A DNA stretch of 64,000 nucleotides. It comes from Pseudomonas sp. Fl4BN1 (GTDB taxonomy: Bacteria > Pseudomonadota > Gammaproteobacteria > Pseudomonadales > Pseudomonadaceae). Where the stretch lies: the NCBI RefSeq assembly GCF_009908285.1, contig NZ_JAAARM010000007.1, positions 1 through 64,000 on the forward strand. The letters are read 5' to 3'. This document shows, piece after piece, positions 27,843-41,505 of this stretch. How positions within the stretch are numbered: the stretch's first letter is position 1; the number at the start of each line of letters is the position of its first letter. The notes under the pieces were generated by a model that did no database searches, was not told the DNA's origin, and saw only the letters and a program-made list of their open reading frames with translations. Made by a program: the position numbers and the translations under genes.

Positions 27843-28290
27843 GCCGGGTCGGATCGACCCCGCAGGCCATGTTGCGCAATTCCCCCAACAGCGACTGGCG
27901 CGGGAACGCGGTCCATTGGGCAAGATCGTCCTTGCGCGTGACCTCCACGCCCTGGGCGTAAGGCTCGGAAAAATACACCCGGCCGAACTGCGCCGACTCA
28001 TCCTTCTCGCAGTTGATTACCCGGGTCGCCCGGGAGCTGTAGATCGGCGGTTTGCCGTCGCTGAGCTGGGTGGGCTTGGCGTAGTTGTTGACCAGATAGA
28101 ACTGCCGCAGGTTCGGGTTGTTCTGGTAAAGGGCCAGCGAGTTGGCAGCGAAGTAGGTGCCCAGCTCCGGGGTCTCCAGCACCTTGAACATGCCGTCCGG
28201 ACGCTGCGCCGCCGGGGCCTCCTTGGGGGCACCCGAATGTGCGCAACCGGCGAGCACAACCGCCACGCTCAAGCTCAACAGCTTGTTCAT
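27817..28290 (-). CDS. Predicted lipoprotein, surface-adhesin E-like
   Basis: A 157-residue protein with signal MNKLLSLSVAVVLAGC (lipobox VLAGC). The mature part (YLVNNYAKPTQLSDGKPPIY, SSRATRVINCEKDESAQFGR) resembles the surface-adhesin E family of small lipoproteins, with moderate certainty. Its start overlaps the stop of the upstream secreted-protein gene (ATGA), so the two are coupled. Confidence 0.65.
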   Translation of the reverse strand: MNKLLSLSVAVVLAGCAHSGAPKEAPAAQRPDGMFKVLETPELGTYFAANSLALYQNNPNLRQFYLVNNYAKPTQLSDGKPPIYSSRATRVINCEKDESAQFGRVYFSEPYAQGVEVTRKDDLAQWTAFPRQSLLGELRNMACGVDPTRLKLAPATP

Positions 28291-28934
28291 CGGCTCGCAC
28301 CCTGGGCCAGGTCCGGCCGTTCCTGGTGCAGCAGTGGCTGCTCGATGCTGCCCTGCAACGAGCAGAGCAAACGGGTCTTGCCGTCCTCATCGCTGAGCAT
28401 CAGGATCTTTTCTGCGGAACCCGGCGCCGGGGCGATGCCCGAGGCGGCGGCCGGGTTGTCCTGCCAGGGCGCGGCGGCGTTGGCCTTGATCTGCGGCCGG
28501 GAGATGAAGTATTCGCCGGCCTCCTGCCAACCGGCCTGGGGCAGCGCGGCCATGACCGCCTTGCGGCTGGCGTCGATTTCAAAGCCCCAGAAGTGGAAGA
28601 TGCCCTGCTCGCCCAGGTCAAACTGGCGGTCGTAGTAGGCGGTCAGGAGCAGGCCCTGGTCCAGCAGCGGGCGGGAAAACACCGTCAGCGCGGTAGCGCT
28701 GTTGCGGCGCTCGACCACCGGAATCCAGGCGATGCCCTGGCGCTGATTCTCCGCCAGTTTCACCACCTGCCCGAGCTCGGCGCGCTGCTGATACAGGGCC
28801 TTGAAGAACCCCGGCTGGCACTCCAGCAGGCTCTCGCTGAGGCTGGTCGCCTGGGAGCTTGCGGCCCACAGGCCGAAGAACAGGGCCATCAGCGATGTGC
28901 TGGAAAGGCGGGGCAAGGTGCGGGTCCGTTGCAT
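28287..28934 (-). CDS. Secreted hypothetical protein, partner of the lipoprotein
   Basis: About 215 residues with a signal peptide (hydrophobic core SLMALFFGLWA, cleavage near SQA-TS). ATG 28934 has AGGATG at a suitable distance; two earlier starts lengthen the signal region without support. The mature domain is unrecognised (FYKALYQQR-like, HFWGFEIDASRKAVMAALP, ILMLSDEDGKTRLLCSLQG). It is coupled to the downstream lipoprotein gene, and both products should reach the periplasm or outer membrane. Confidence 0.6.
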   Translation of the reverse strand: MQRTRTLPRLSSTSLMALFFGLWAASSQATSLSESLLECQPGFFKALYQQRAELGQVVKLAENQRQGIAWIPVVERRNSATALTVFSRPLLDQGLLLTAYYDRQFDLGEQGIFHFWGFEIDASRKAVMAALPQAGWQEAGEYFISRPQIKANAAAPWQDNPAAASGIAPAPGSAEKILMLSDEDGKTRLLCSLQGSIEQPLLHQERPDLAQGASR

Positions 28935-29049
28935 GGTCTGGAGCATCCTGAGCAGGCGAAAAAAGCGCGACTCTACTCCCGCAGGCACTGCCGAGACAAA
29001 TCTGCCTGAGGGCGCCAGGTTCCCATGACAGAGCGGCGCCGCAGATGGT

Positions 29050-29835
29050 TCAGAGGAAGATGCTGCCCTTGAGGTACAACGCGCCGTAGCCGCTGATCAA
29101 TACCCGGTCGTGGTCCAGCAACTGACACTGCAACTGGCCCTTGCGCGCCCCGCCCTGCTGCGCCCGCAGTTGGCGCTTGCCCAGGCGCGCGGCCCAGTAA
29201 GGCGCCAGCGAGGTATGGGCGGAACCGGTGACCGGGTCTTCATTGACCCCGACCCGCGGGCCGAACCAGCGCGAGACAAAATCGAACTCCCGTGACGGCG
29301 CCGTGACCGCGATACCCCGCACATCGAAGGCGGCCAGGGCGGCGAAATCGGGCTTGAGCTCGTCCAGCAGACGCTCGTCGTCCACCACCAGCAGGTAGTC
29401 ATCGGTGCGGTACAGAGCCTCGGCGGCAGGCAACCCCAGGGCTTGCAGCAGGGCCGCTGGAATGGCCACCTGCTCGGGTTGCTTTGCCGGAAAGTCCATG
29501 GACAGCAGGCCGCCCTCGCGGCTCACCCGCAACTCGCCGCTGCGGGTGGCAAAGCGCAACACCTCACGCTGCTCGCCCAACTGCTCGAACAGCACCCACG
29601 CCGCTGCCAGAGTGGCGTGCCCGCAGAGGTCGACTTCCACCGCGGGAGTGAACCAGCGCAGTTCGAAGACTTCGCCCCGGGGCACGAAATAGGCGGTTTC
29701 CGACAGGTTGTTCTCCAGGGCAATGCGCTGCAGGACCGCGTCCGGCAACCAGGCATCCAGAGGGCATACCGCAGCCGGGTTGCCACCAAAGACCTGGGAG
29801 GTAAAAGCATCCACTTGAAAGATATCGAGTTGCAT
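29050..29835 (-). CDS. PhzF family isomerase-like protein
   Basis: A 261-residue PhzF/YddE family protein with the diaminopimelate-epimerase-like fold. The N-terminus MQLDIFQVDAFTSQVFGGNP and the motif NNLSETAYF, with the conserved Glu used as acid/base in PhzF, are present, followed by VDLCGHATLAAAWVL and NEDPVTGSAHTSLAPYW. It is not part of a phenazine cluster. ATG 29835 has GAGGA upstream. The regulator gene upstream ends six bases before it, so the two form an operon. The substrate is unknown. Confidence 0.85.
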   Translation of the reverse strand: MQLDIFQVDAFTSQVFGGNPAAVCPLDAWLPDAVLQRIALENNLSETAYFVPRGEVFELRWFTPAVEVDLCGHATLAAAWVLFEQLGEQREVLRFATRSGELRVSREGGLLSMDFPAKQPEQVAIPAALLQALGLPAAEALYRTDDYLLVVDDERLLDELKPDFAALAAFDVRGIAVTAPSREFDFVSRWFGPRVGVNEDPVTGSAHTSLAPYWAARLGKRQLRAQQGGARKGQLQCQLLDHDRVLISGYGALYLKGSIFL

Positions 29836-29840
29836 CGCGG

Positions 29841-30533
29841 TCATTCCTCGGCGCCCTGGGCGCGGATCTGTTCCAGATAGTTGTAGATGGTGTAGCGGGT
29901 CACCCCCAGGGCCGTGGCAGCTTTCTCGACCCCGCCCTTGACGATGAACACTCCGCGTTCCTGCATCTGGCGCACGGCGTCGAGCTTGTGCTGCTTGGTC
30001 ATGCGCACCCCGGCTGGACAGGCACCGTGGATGATCTGCGCCAGCACCTGCTCCAGGTCTCGGGGTTCGTCGCCGCGTGGCGCAGGCGCGCCGCCCAGCC
30101 CCAGCATCTGCCCCAGGCAGGCGTGGGCGGCGGCAATGCCGCTCAGGTCGCTGTTGCTGCACAGGCTGGCGAAGGGCTGTCCGCTGCTGTCGCGGAAGAT
30201 CACCGTGGAGCTGCGCAGCTCACGGCCGTCGGGGGCCAGGGTCGGGTAGTTCTCCAGCACCAGCGGGGTGCCGGCGGAGCGATCCTGTAGGGCCTGCATC
30301 ACGGCGGCAAAGCCCAGGTCCTGGCGCGGCCCGCCCAGCACCGGGCCACCGACCCGACGCCCGGTGACATGCCCATTGGCGATGGCGACGATCGAAGACT
30401 CGGGCCGGTCGAGGTCATGCAGGACGATTTCCACATGGGGGCCAACCACACCGGCGAGCATCTGCAAGGTGCTGCGCAGCACCTGCAACACCAGTTGGCG
30501 CTCGGCAAGCAGGGAAGCGGAAGACGGGTTCAT
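29841..30533 (-). CDS. YheO/DauR-type transcriptional regulator
   Basis: A 230-residue regulator with an N-terminal YheO-like PAS domain (HVEIVLHDLDRPESSIVAIA, then STVIFRDSSGQPFASLCSN) and a C-terminal helix-turn-helix (VEKAATALGVTRYTIYNYLE). DauR, the characterised member, represses D-arginine catabolism genes. Here the partner is the PhzF-type gene downstream, so the ligand may be an amino acid or derivative. The palindrome at 30578 lies about 45 bases before the start and could be its own operator. Confidence 0.8.
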   Translation of the reverse strand: MNPSSASLLAERQLVLQVLRSTLQMLAGVVGPHVEIVLHDLDRPESSIVAIANGHVTGRRVGGPVLGGPRQDLGFAAVMQALQDRSAGTPLVLENYPTLAPDGRELRSSTVIFRDSSGQPFASLCSNSDLSGIAAAHACLGQMLGLGGAPAPRGDEPRDLEQVLAQIIHGACPAGVRMTKQHKLDAVRQMQERGVFIVKGGVEKAATALGVTRYTIYNYLEQIRAQGAEE

Positions 30534-30577
30534 AGACGGCTACCAGGGAAAACAGCCAGGAAAAATATCAACGCCTT

Positions 30578-30591
30578 GTTGAATATTCAAC
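30578..30591. promoter_or_regulatory. Perfect palindrome GTTGAATATTCAAC
   Basis: A 14-base perfect palindrome 45 bases upstream of the DauR-type gene, in the divergent gap with the siderophore regulator. Autoregulation of the regulator-PhzF operon is the simplest reading. Binding is not shown. Confidence 0.45.
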
Positions 30592-30665
30592 TTTTTGTTT
30601 GGCTAATCCCGATCACGGCCGTCCATCATGGCAATTGCATAGCCCGGGGCATTGCTGCAATATTC

Positions 30666-30688
30666 GCAAATGTAAAACATTCTCATTA
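30666..30688. promoter_or_regulatory. Possible Fur box upstream of the two-component genes
   Basis: GCAAATGTAAAACATTCTCATT partially matches the repeated NATWAT pattern of Fur sites. It lies about 35 bases before the response-regulator start. The match is weaker than the one at 32784. Confidence 0.35.
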
Positions 30689-30720
30689 AAGCCAGCCCCT
30701 TCATTCAAGTGCTCTCCCCC

Positions 30721-31413
30721 ATGATCCCCAACCTGCTCCTCGTGGAAGACGACGCCCGCCTGCGTAACGACCTGGACCTGCATTTCCGCCAGCGCGGCTT
30801 TGCCGTCACCCCTTGCGCCGATGGCCGCCAGGGCCTGGCGGCCGTGCGTGCCGGCCACTTCGACCTGGTGCTGCTGGACATCATGCTGCCGGGCATGGAC
30901 GGCCTGGCCCTGCTGGAAACCTTGCGCCAGGAACAGGGCACGCCAGTGATGCTGATGTCGGCCCTGGGCGCCGAGCAGGACCGCATCACCGGCTTCACCC
31001 GCGGCGCCGACGACTACCTGCCCAAGCCCTTCAGCCTGGCCGAACTGGACGCCCGGGCCGACGCCCTGCTGCGGCGCATGGCCCGGGTGCAACAGCAGCA
31101 GGCCACATGCCTGGACCCGGACCTGAGCTTCGACGACCAGGCCCAGGACGTGCTGCACCAGGGCCGTGCGGCCGGCCTTACCGGTTCCGAATACCGGCTA
31201 CTGGTGACCCTGCGCGAGCATCCCGGGGCAACCCTGAGCAAGCCCTTCCTCTATCAGCAGGTGCTGCATCGCATCTACACCCGCCTGGATCGCGGCCTGG
31301 ACGTGCACGTGTGCAACCTGCGGCGCAAACTTGCCGACCTGGGGGTGCAGCACCTGCAGATCCAGGCGGTGCGCGGCGCCGGCTACATCCTCGTGGAAGC
31401 GGACCGTCACTGA
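30721..31413 (+). CDS. pfeR: OmpR-type response regulator of a siderophore system (PfeR-like)
   Basis: A 230-residue response regulator. The receiver has acidic E9-D10-D11, phospho-acceptor D53 (LVLLDIMLPGMDG) and the Lys of DDYLPKPFS. A winged-helix domain follows (GLTGSEYRLLVTL, LDVHVCNLRRKL). With the kinase, receptor and esterase downstream, the order matches pfeR-pfeS-pfeA-pfeE of P. aeruginosa, where ferric enterobactin induces the receptor. PirR, the paralogue, is the alternative. ATG 30721 was chosen over an upstream GTG. Its stop overlaps the kinase start. Confidence 0.75.
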   Translation: MIPNLLLVEDDARLRNDLDLHFRQRGFAVTPCADGRQGLAAVRAGHFDLVLLDIMLPGMDGLALLETLRQEQGTPVMLMSALGAEQDRITGFTRGADDYLPKPFSLAELDARADALLRRMARVQQQQATCLDPDLSFDDQAQDVLHQGRAAGLTGSEYRLLVTLREHPGATLSKPFLYQQVLHRIYTRLDRGLDVHVCNLRRKLADLGVQHLQIQAVRGAGYILVEADRH

Positions 31414-32750
31414 TGCGCCGCCATCCCCTGCTGTGGAAACTGGCCGGACTGCAGATCGGCTTCTGCCTGCTGCTGACCTGGATCATCTGGACCTGGGGCC
31501 TGTCGGCCGAGCGCAGCACCTATTTCCTCGACCCCGCTGACCGCCAGTACCTGGCGAACTACGCCCAGCAGGCCGAGGCCGCCTGGCACCAGGGCGGGGC
31601 GGCGGCGGTGGATGCCTTCGAAAAACGCTTGGCGGCCGAGGAAGACACTTGGGTCGCGGTGCTTGGCGAGCGCCTGCAACGCCTGGGCAGCACCGCGCTG
31701 ACCGCTGAAGAAGCCAGCCGCCTGACCTTCATGCGCAAGCTCGATTGGCCCATGAGCCGGCGCCTGCAAGACCAGTTGCCCTACGTCAGCATCGAATTCC
31801 CCGAACACCCGGAGCAAGGCCGGCTGGTGCTGCAACTGCCCGAGCGCCTGCTGCCCGGCGGCCTGACGCCCTGGACCCACGTGTTCAGCCATGGCGTGGT
31901 GCCGACCCTGCTGGCCGCCCTGCTCGGCCTGTTGCTGTACCGCCACCTGGTGCTGCCGCTGAACCGCCTGCGCGACCGCGCCGACGCCTTGCGCGCCGAT
32001 GACCTGGAAAGCCAGGGGCTGGGCACGCCCCTGGTGAACCGCCACGACGAACTGGGCGAGCTGGCCCTGGCCTTCGAGCACATGGCCGAACGCCTGCGCC
32101 AGAGCCTGGCCCAGCAGCGCCTGCTGCTGCGTACGTTGTCCCATGAACTGCGCACGCCCCTGGCGCGGTTGCGCATCGCCCATGACAGCCAACTGCCGTC
32201 GGAACAGTTGCGCCAGCGCCTGGACCGGGAAATAGCCGACATGCAACGCCTGTTGGAAGACACCCTGGACCTGGCCTGGCTCGACACCGAGCGCCCACAA
32301 CTGCCCACCGAGCCGGTGCAAGTGCTGTCGATCTGGGAGGCCCTGCGCGAGGACGCCTGCTTTGAAAGTGGCTGGGACGCCGCACGCCTGCCGTGCCTGC
32401 TGGACGCCGATTGCCGGGTACTGGTGCACCTGGACAGCATCGCCCAGGCCCTGGAAAACCTGCTGCGCAATGCCATTCGCTATTCCCCCGCCGAAGGCCG
32501 AGTGAGCTTGCGTGGCTGGCGCGAGGGCAGCCACTGGCACCTGTGCCTGGAAGACCAGGGCCCCGGGGTTGCCGAGCACGACCTGCAACGGATTTTCCAG
32601 CCCTACCAGCGCCTGGACTCGGCCCAAGGCGATGGTTTCGGCCTCGGCCTGGCCATTGCCAGGCGCGCCGTCGAACTGCACCAGGGGCGGATCTGGGCCA
32701 GCAATGGCAGCCGCGGCCTGTGCATGCATGTGCTGCTGCCCGCCGCCTGA
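31413..32750 (+). CDS. pfeS: Sensor histidine kinase (PfeS-like)
   Basis: A 445-residue kinase: membrane helix about 9-29, periplasmic domain about 31-160, second helix about 161-176, HAMP (LNRLRDRADAL...), H-box with H244 (TLSHELRTPLARL), N-box (ALENLLRNAIRYSP) and G-boxes (EDQGPGV, GFGLGLAIARR). It starts at the ATG overlapping the regulator stop (TGATG), so the pair is translationally coupled. It probably senses the ferric siderophore signal in the periplasm and activates the receptor gene. Confidence 0.75.
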   Translation: MRRHPLLWKLAGLQIGFCLLLTWIIWTWGLSAERSTYFLDPADRQYLANYAQQAEAAWHQGGAAAVDAFEKRLAAEEDTWVAVLGERLQRLGSTALTAEEASRLTFMRKLDWPMSRRLQDQLPYVSIEFPEHPEQGRLVLQLPERLLPGGLTPWTHVFSHGVVPTLLAALLGLLLYRHLVLPLNRLRDRADALRADDLESQGLGTPLVNRHDELGELALAFEHMAERLRQSLAQQRLLLRTLSHELRTPLARLRIAHDSQLPSEQLRQRLDREIADMQRLLEDTLDLAWLDTERPQLPTEPVQVLSIWEALREDACFESGWDAARLPCLLDADCRVLVHLDSIAQALENLLRNAIRYSPAEGRVSLRGWREGSHWHLCLEDQGPGVAEHDLQRIFQPYQRLDSAQGDGFGLGLAIARRAVELHQGRIWASNGSRGLCMHVLLPAA

Positions 32751-32783
32751 GAAGTGTTTAGAAAGTTAATGCGCTTTACTCGC

Positions 32784-32806
32784 AATTAGCAGTCATTATC
32801 ATTCGT
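32784..32806. promoter_or_regulatory. Fur-box-like site upstream of the siderophore receptor
   Basis: AATTAGCAGTCATTATCATT contains two well-matched NATWAT hexamers (CATTAT, CATTCG less so) and ends 37 bases before the receptor start. This is the expected arrangement for iron-repressed receptors that also need the two-component activator. Confidence 0.55.
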
Positions 32807-32842
32807 GATCTTCCTGTTACAGCCCTGTCCCGGAGATCACCG

Positions 32843-36017
<3,175 letters not shown>

Positions 36018-36134
36018 AAACCCTGCGCCCGGGTGCAAGGCCCGGGCCACGAGTTCCAGCGCAAGAGACCGGGTGCACGCGCCGGGGCGGCAGGCTAATC
36101 TGCCGCTCGCCCCGCCACCTGTTCCGGATCACCA

Positions 36135-36746
36135 ATGCCCACCTGCCCTGCCACTCGTTTTCTTGCCGCACTGGATGCCGACTGGGCCGCGCTGATCGCC
36201 GCCGTTGGCCCCTGTCTGCACCAACCCCGCCCGGAGCGCGAGCCTTATCAGGCGCTGGTGCGCGCGGTGGCTTACCAGCAACTGCATGCCCGCGCCGGCG
36301 ACGCGATACTGGGCCGCCTGCGCGCCTTGTTTCCCGGGCAGGACTTCCCTACGCCCCGGCAACTGGCTGATGCCAGCCTTGAAAGCCTGCGCGGCTGCGG
36401 CTTTTCCGCACGCAAGGTGGCGACCCTGCAAGGCATCGCCCAAGCCCGGCTCGACGGCCGCGTGCCGGATGCCCGGGATGCGCGAAAGATGGACGATGAA
36501 CAACTGATCGAGCGCCTGACCCAACTGCCGGGCATCGGCCGCTGGACCGTGGAGATGCTGCTGATCTACAGCCTTGAGCGCGAGGACATATTGCCGGTGG
36601 ATGATTTTGGCGTACGCGAAGGCTACCGCCGGCTCAAGGGCCTGGAAAAGCAGCCCGGCCCCCGGCAACTGCGCCAGATCGGCCAGGCCTGGAGCCCCTG
36701 GCGCACCACCGCAGCCTGGTACCTGTGGCGCGTGCCGTCGGCCTGA
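36135..36746 (+). CDS. DNA-3-methyladenine glycosylase (AlkA-type, HhH-GPD)
   Basis: A 203-residue base-excision DNA glycosylase. The helix-hairpin-helix (LTQLPGIGRWTVEMLL) and following catalytic Asp (ILPVDDFGVREGYRRL) are present, and YQALVRAVAYQQLHARAG fits the substrate-side helix. It lacks the N-terminal AlkA domain, as is usual for the short pseudomonad form. It removes alkylated bases such as 3-methyladenine. It is monocistronic and followed directly by the REP array. Confidence 0.85.
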   Translation: MPTCPATRFLAALDADWAALIAAVGPCLHQPRPEREPYQALVRAVAYQQLHARAGDAILGRLRALFPGQDFPTPRQLADASLESLRGCGFSARKVATLQGIAQARLDGRVPDARDARKMDDEQLIERLTQLPGIGRWTVEMLLIYSLEREDILPVDDFGVREGYRRLKGLEKQPGPRQLRQIGQAWSPWRTTAAWYLWRVPSA

Positions 36747-36803
36747 CCCACTCATGGGCATTAGTCGTTGAACCGAACCCGGCAGACCACCGCGCCATCC
36801 ACC

Positions 36804-37656
36804 TGTAGGAGCTGGCTTGCCAGCGAAAGCGCCCGCAAGCGCGACGCAATGTCCAACCGCTGAACCGGCACCGCCTGGCCGCTGCGCGGTTCGCCGGCAA
36901 GCCGGCTCCTACAGGGATATGTCGTTTTGTAGGAGCTGGCTTGCCAGCGAAAGCGCCCGCAAGCGCGACGCAATGTCCAACCGCTGAACCGGCACCGCCT
37001 GGCCGCTGCGCGGTTCGCCGGCAAGCCGGCTCCTACGGAAATATGTCCGTCTGTAGGAGCTGGCTTGCCAGCGAAAGCACCCGCAAGCGCAACGCAATGT
37101 CCAACCGCTGAACCGGCGCCGCCTGGCCGCTGCGCGGTTCGCCGGCAAGCCGCCTCCTACGGAAATATATCCGTCTGTAGGAGCTGGCTTGCCAGCGAAA
37201 GCGCCCTCAAGCGCGACGCAATGTCCAACCGCTGAACCGGCGCCGCCTGGCCGCTGCGCGGTTCGCCGGCAAGCCGGCTCCTACGGAAATATGTCCGTCT
37301 GTAGGAGCTGGCTTGCCAGCGAAAGCACCCGCAAGCGCGACGCAATGTCCAACCGCTGAACCGACGCCGCCTGGCCGCTGCGCGGTTCGCCGGCAAGCCG
37401 GCTCCTACGGAAATATGTCCGTCTGTAGGAGCTGGCTTGCCAGCGAAAGCGCCCGCAAGCGCGACGCAATATCCAACCGCTGAACCGGCGCCGCCTGGCC
37501 GCTGCGCGGTTCGCCGGCAAGCCGGCTCCTACGGAAATATGTCTGTCTGTAGGAGCTGGCTTGCCAGCGAAAGCGCCCGCAAGCGCGACGCAATATCCAA
37601 CCGCTGAACCGGCACCGCCTGGCCGCTGCGCGGTTCGCCGGCAAGCCGGCTCCTAC
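36804..37656. repeat. Tandem REP array 1: seven 124-bp units
   Basis: Units begin at 36804, 36928, 37052, 37176, 37300, 37424 and 37548, a constant 124-base period. Each opens with GTAGGAGCTGGCTTGCCAGC and closes with the inverted form TTCGCCGGCAAGCCGGCTCC, enclosing a conserved centre (CGACGCAATGTCCAACCGCT). Each unit is therefore a complete inverted REP pair. The units differ by a few bases. The last unit contributes the stop codon of dctM (37653-37655). It is not a CRISPR: there are no variable spacers. Confidence 0.95.
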
Positions 37657-38933
37657 ATGCCCAGCCAGTTGGGCAAGGCCAGGGAAATCAGCGGGACGTA
37701 GGTCACCAGGATCAGGAACAGCAGCAGGATCATCAGCCACGGCATCGCCGCGCGGATGGTCTGGCCCAAGGTCAGGCCGGTCACCGCCGAGGTCACGAAC
37801 AGGTTCAGCCCCACCGGCGGATGCACCAGGCCAATCTCCATGTTGACCACCATGACGATCCCCAGGTGAATCGGGTCGATCCCCAGCTTCATGGCAATCG
37901 GGAAGAAGATTGGCGCCAGGATCAGCACGATCGCCGAGGGCTCCATGAAGCTGCCCGCCACCAGCAGCACCACGTTGACCATCAGCAGGAAACCCAGCGG
38001 CGTCAGCCCCTCGGAGATCACCCAGGCGGTGATTTCCTGGGGGATCTGCTCAGTGGTCAGCACATGGGCGAAGAGCATGGCGTTGGCGATGATGAACATC
38101 AGCATGATCGACAGCCGCCCCGACTCCAGCAGCACTTTGGGGCAGTCTCGCAGTTTCATGTCGCGGTACACGAACAGCGCGACGAAGGCCGAATACACCG
38201 CGGCCACCGCCGCCGCTTCAGTGGGGGTGAACATGCCGCTGTAGATGCCGCCGAGGATGATCACCAGCAACAGCAACCCCCAGAACGCCCGGCGCGCGCA
38301 GCTCAGCCACTCGCGGAACGTGGCCCGTGGCTGGGCCGGCAGTTTCTTCACCCGGGCCACGATGTAGATCGCCACCATCAGCAGCAACCCCAGCAACAGG
38401 CCGGGAATCACCCCGGCCATGAACAGCTTGCCGACTGAAGTTTCGGTGGCCGCCGAATACACCACCATCACGATCGATGGCGGGATCAGGATGCCCAGGG
38501 TCCCGGCGTTGCAGATGATCCCGGCGCCGAACTCCTTCGGATAGCCGGAGCGCACCATGCCTGCCACCGCGATCGACCCCACCGCCGCCACGGTGGCCGG
38601 CGAGGAGCCGGACAAGGCGGCGAACAGCATGCACGCCAATACTGCGGCAATCGCCAGGCCGCCACGAATGTGCCCGACGCAGGCGTTGGCGAAATCGATC
38701 AGGCGCTGGGCCACGCCGCCGGTAGTCATGAAGGCTCCGGACAGCAGGAAGAATGGAATCGCCAGGAAGGTATAGGCGTCTGAGGTCTCGAACAGCTTGA
38801 TCGCCAGGGAGCTGAGGGAGTCCTGGCTGAACATCAGGATCGACAGCGCCCCAGACAGGCCCAGGGCAATCGCGATCGGCACGCCGAGGAACATCAACAC
38901 CAGCAGCAACAGGAACAGACAGAGCACGGTCAT
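37653..38933 (-). CDS. dctM: TRAP transporter large permease (DctM-like)
   Basis: A 426-residue inner-membrane protein of the DctM family with about twelve hydrophobic segments. The characteristic N-terminus (FLGVPIAIALGLSGALSIL) and FFLLSGAFMTTGGVA and NAGTLGILIPPSIVMVVYS motifs are present. It forms the sodium-driven channel of a TRAP dicarboxylate importer. Its start overlaps the dctQ stop by one base. The stop codon TAG lies within the last unit of REP array 1. Confidence 0.9.
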   Translation of the reverse strand: MTVLCLFLLLLVLMFLGVPIAIALGLSGALSILMFSQDSLSSLAIKLFETSDAYTFLAIPFFLLSGAFMTTGGVAQRLIDFANACVGHIRGGLAIAAVLACMLFAALSGSSPATVAAVGSIAVAGMVRSGYPKEFGAGIICNAGTLGILIPPSIVMVVYSAATETSVGKLFMAGVIPGLLLGLLLMVAIYIVARVKKLPAQPRATFREWLSCARRAFWGLLLLVIILGGIYSGMFTPTEAAAVAAVYSAFVALFVYRDMKLRDCPKVLLESGRLSIMLMFIIANAMLFAHVLTTEQIPQEITAWVISEGLTPLGFLLMVNVVLLVAGSFMEPSAIVLILAPIFFPIAMKLGIDPIHLGIVMVVNMEIGLVHPPVGLNLFVTSAVTGLTLGQTIRAAMPWLMILLLFLILVTYVPLISLALPNWLGM

Positions 38934-39565
38934 CAGTGACGCTCCTCATGGCTGCCCGCCAGCTTGCTGGCCTCGCCCGCCTCGTCGGCCAGGCCCAGGC
39001 CGACCTGCCGTCGAGTGAAGATGCGGTAGAAGATTTCCAGGTAGCGGACCAGCACCAGGGCGAAGCCGATGGGCACGATCACTACGATATGGCTGATCTG
39101 GATGCCGAAGCGGTCCAGGTCCTCGGCACCGATGTGCGCGGCCATGATCGCGCTCAGCCACTTGTAGCTGGCCACCATGAACAGCCCGGCATACACCAGG
39201 CAGCACAGGCAGGCGAGCAGCGCCAGGTAGCGTTGCACCGGGCGCGGGGTCAGGCGCACCAAAGCATCGACTCCCAGGTGCCCGGCGGTGCGCACGCCAT
39301 AAGACATGCCGAAGAAGATCAGCCAGCCGAACAGCGCCTTGGTCAGGGCCACGCTCCAGGTCATGTCCTGGGCCAGGCCCATGGTCGCGTCCCCCAGGGT
39401 ATTGAAGACGCTGCTGCCCAGGGCCCATTTGTCAGCCAGGGCAAAGAACAGCGTGTAGACGTTGTTGAGCATTACGTAGACGAAGGTCACCAGGGTCATG
39501 GTCGCCAGCAGCAGGGCGATCAGGCCCTCCTCCAGGTGCTCCCAGATACGTCTCAGGGACTGCAT
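38933..39565 (-). CDS. dctQ: TRAP transporter small permease (DctQ-like)
   Basis: A 210-residue membrane protein with four hydrophobic segments and the DctQ landmark (FFGMSYGVRTAGHLGVDALV). It pairs with DctM. It lies between dctP and dctM in the usual order. AGGTATCTCT precedes ATG 39565. Confidence 0.88.
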   Translation of the reverse strand: MQSLRRIWEHLEEGLIALLLATMTLVTFVYVMLNNVYTLFFALADKWALGSSVFNTLGDATMGLAQDMTWSVALTKALFGWLIFFGMSYGVRTAGHLGVDALVRLTPRPVQRYLALLACLCCLVYAGLFMVASYKWLSAIMAAHIGAEDLDRFGIQISHIVVIVPIGFALVLVRYLEIFYRIFTRRQVGLGLADEAGEASKLAGSHEERH

Positions 39566-39638
39566 AGAGATACCTCGCGAAACAGGCGGGAAACGGTCGC
39601 CCGCAGGTGGACGACCGCAAGCGGCGGACGTAGCGCAA

Positions 39639-41440
<1,802 letters not shown>

Positions 41441-41505
41441 GGGCAATTGAACCGCGCACGCGTAACCCCTAAAGTCACGCCTCCGATATCACCTTGAGAT
41501 CGCCG

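Noticed and set aside
30813..31412. Long N-terminal extension of the PfeS-like kinase frame
   Set aside because: The codons before 31413 are the response-regulator gene read out of frame. The kinase starts at the ATG overlapping the regulator stop.
36804..37656. Regular repeat array suggesting a CRISPR
   Set aside because: The unit is 124 bases and conserved along its whole length, with no variable spacers and no cas genes. It is a tandem REP array. Short open frames across it are translations of the repeat.
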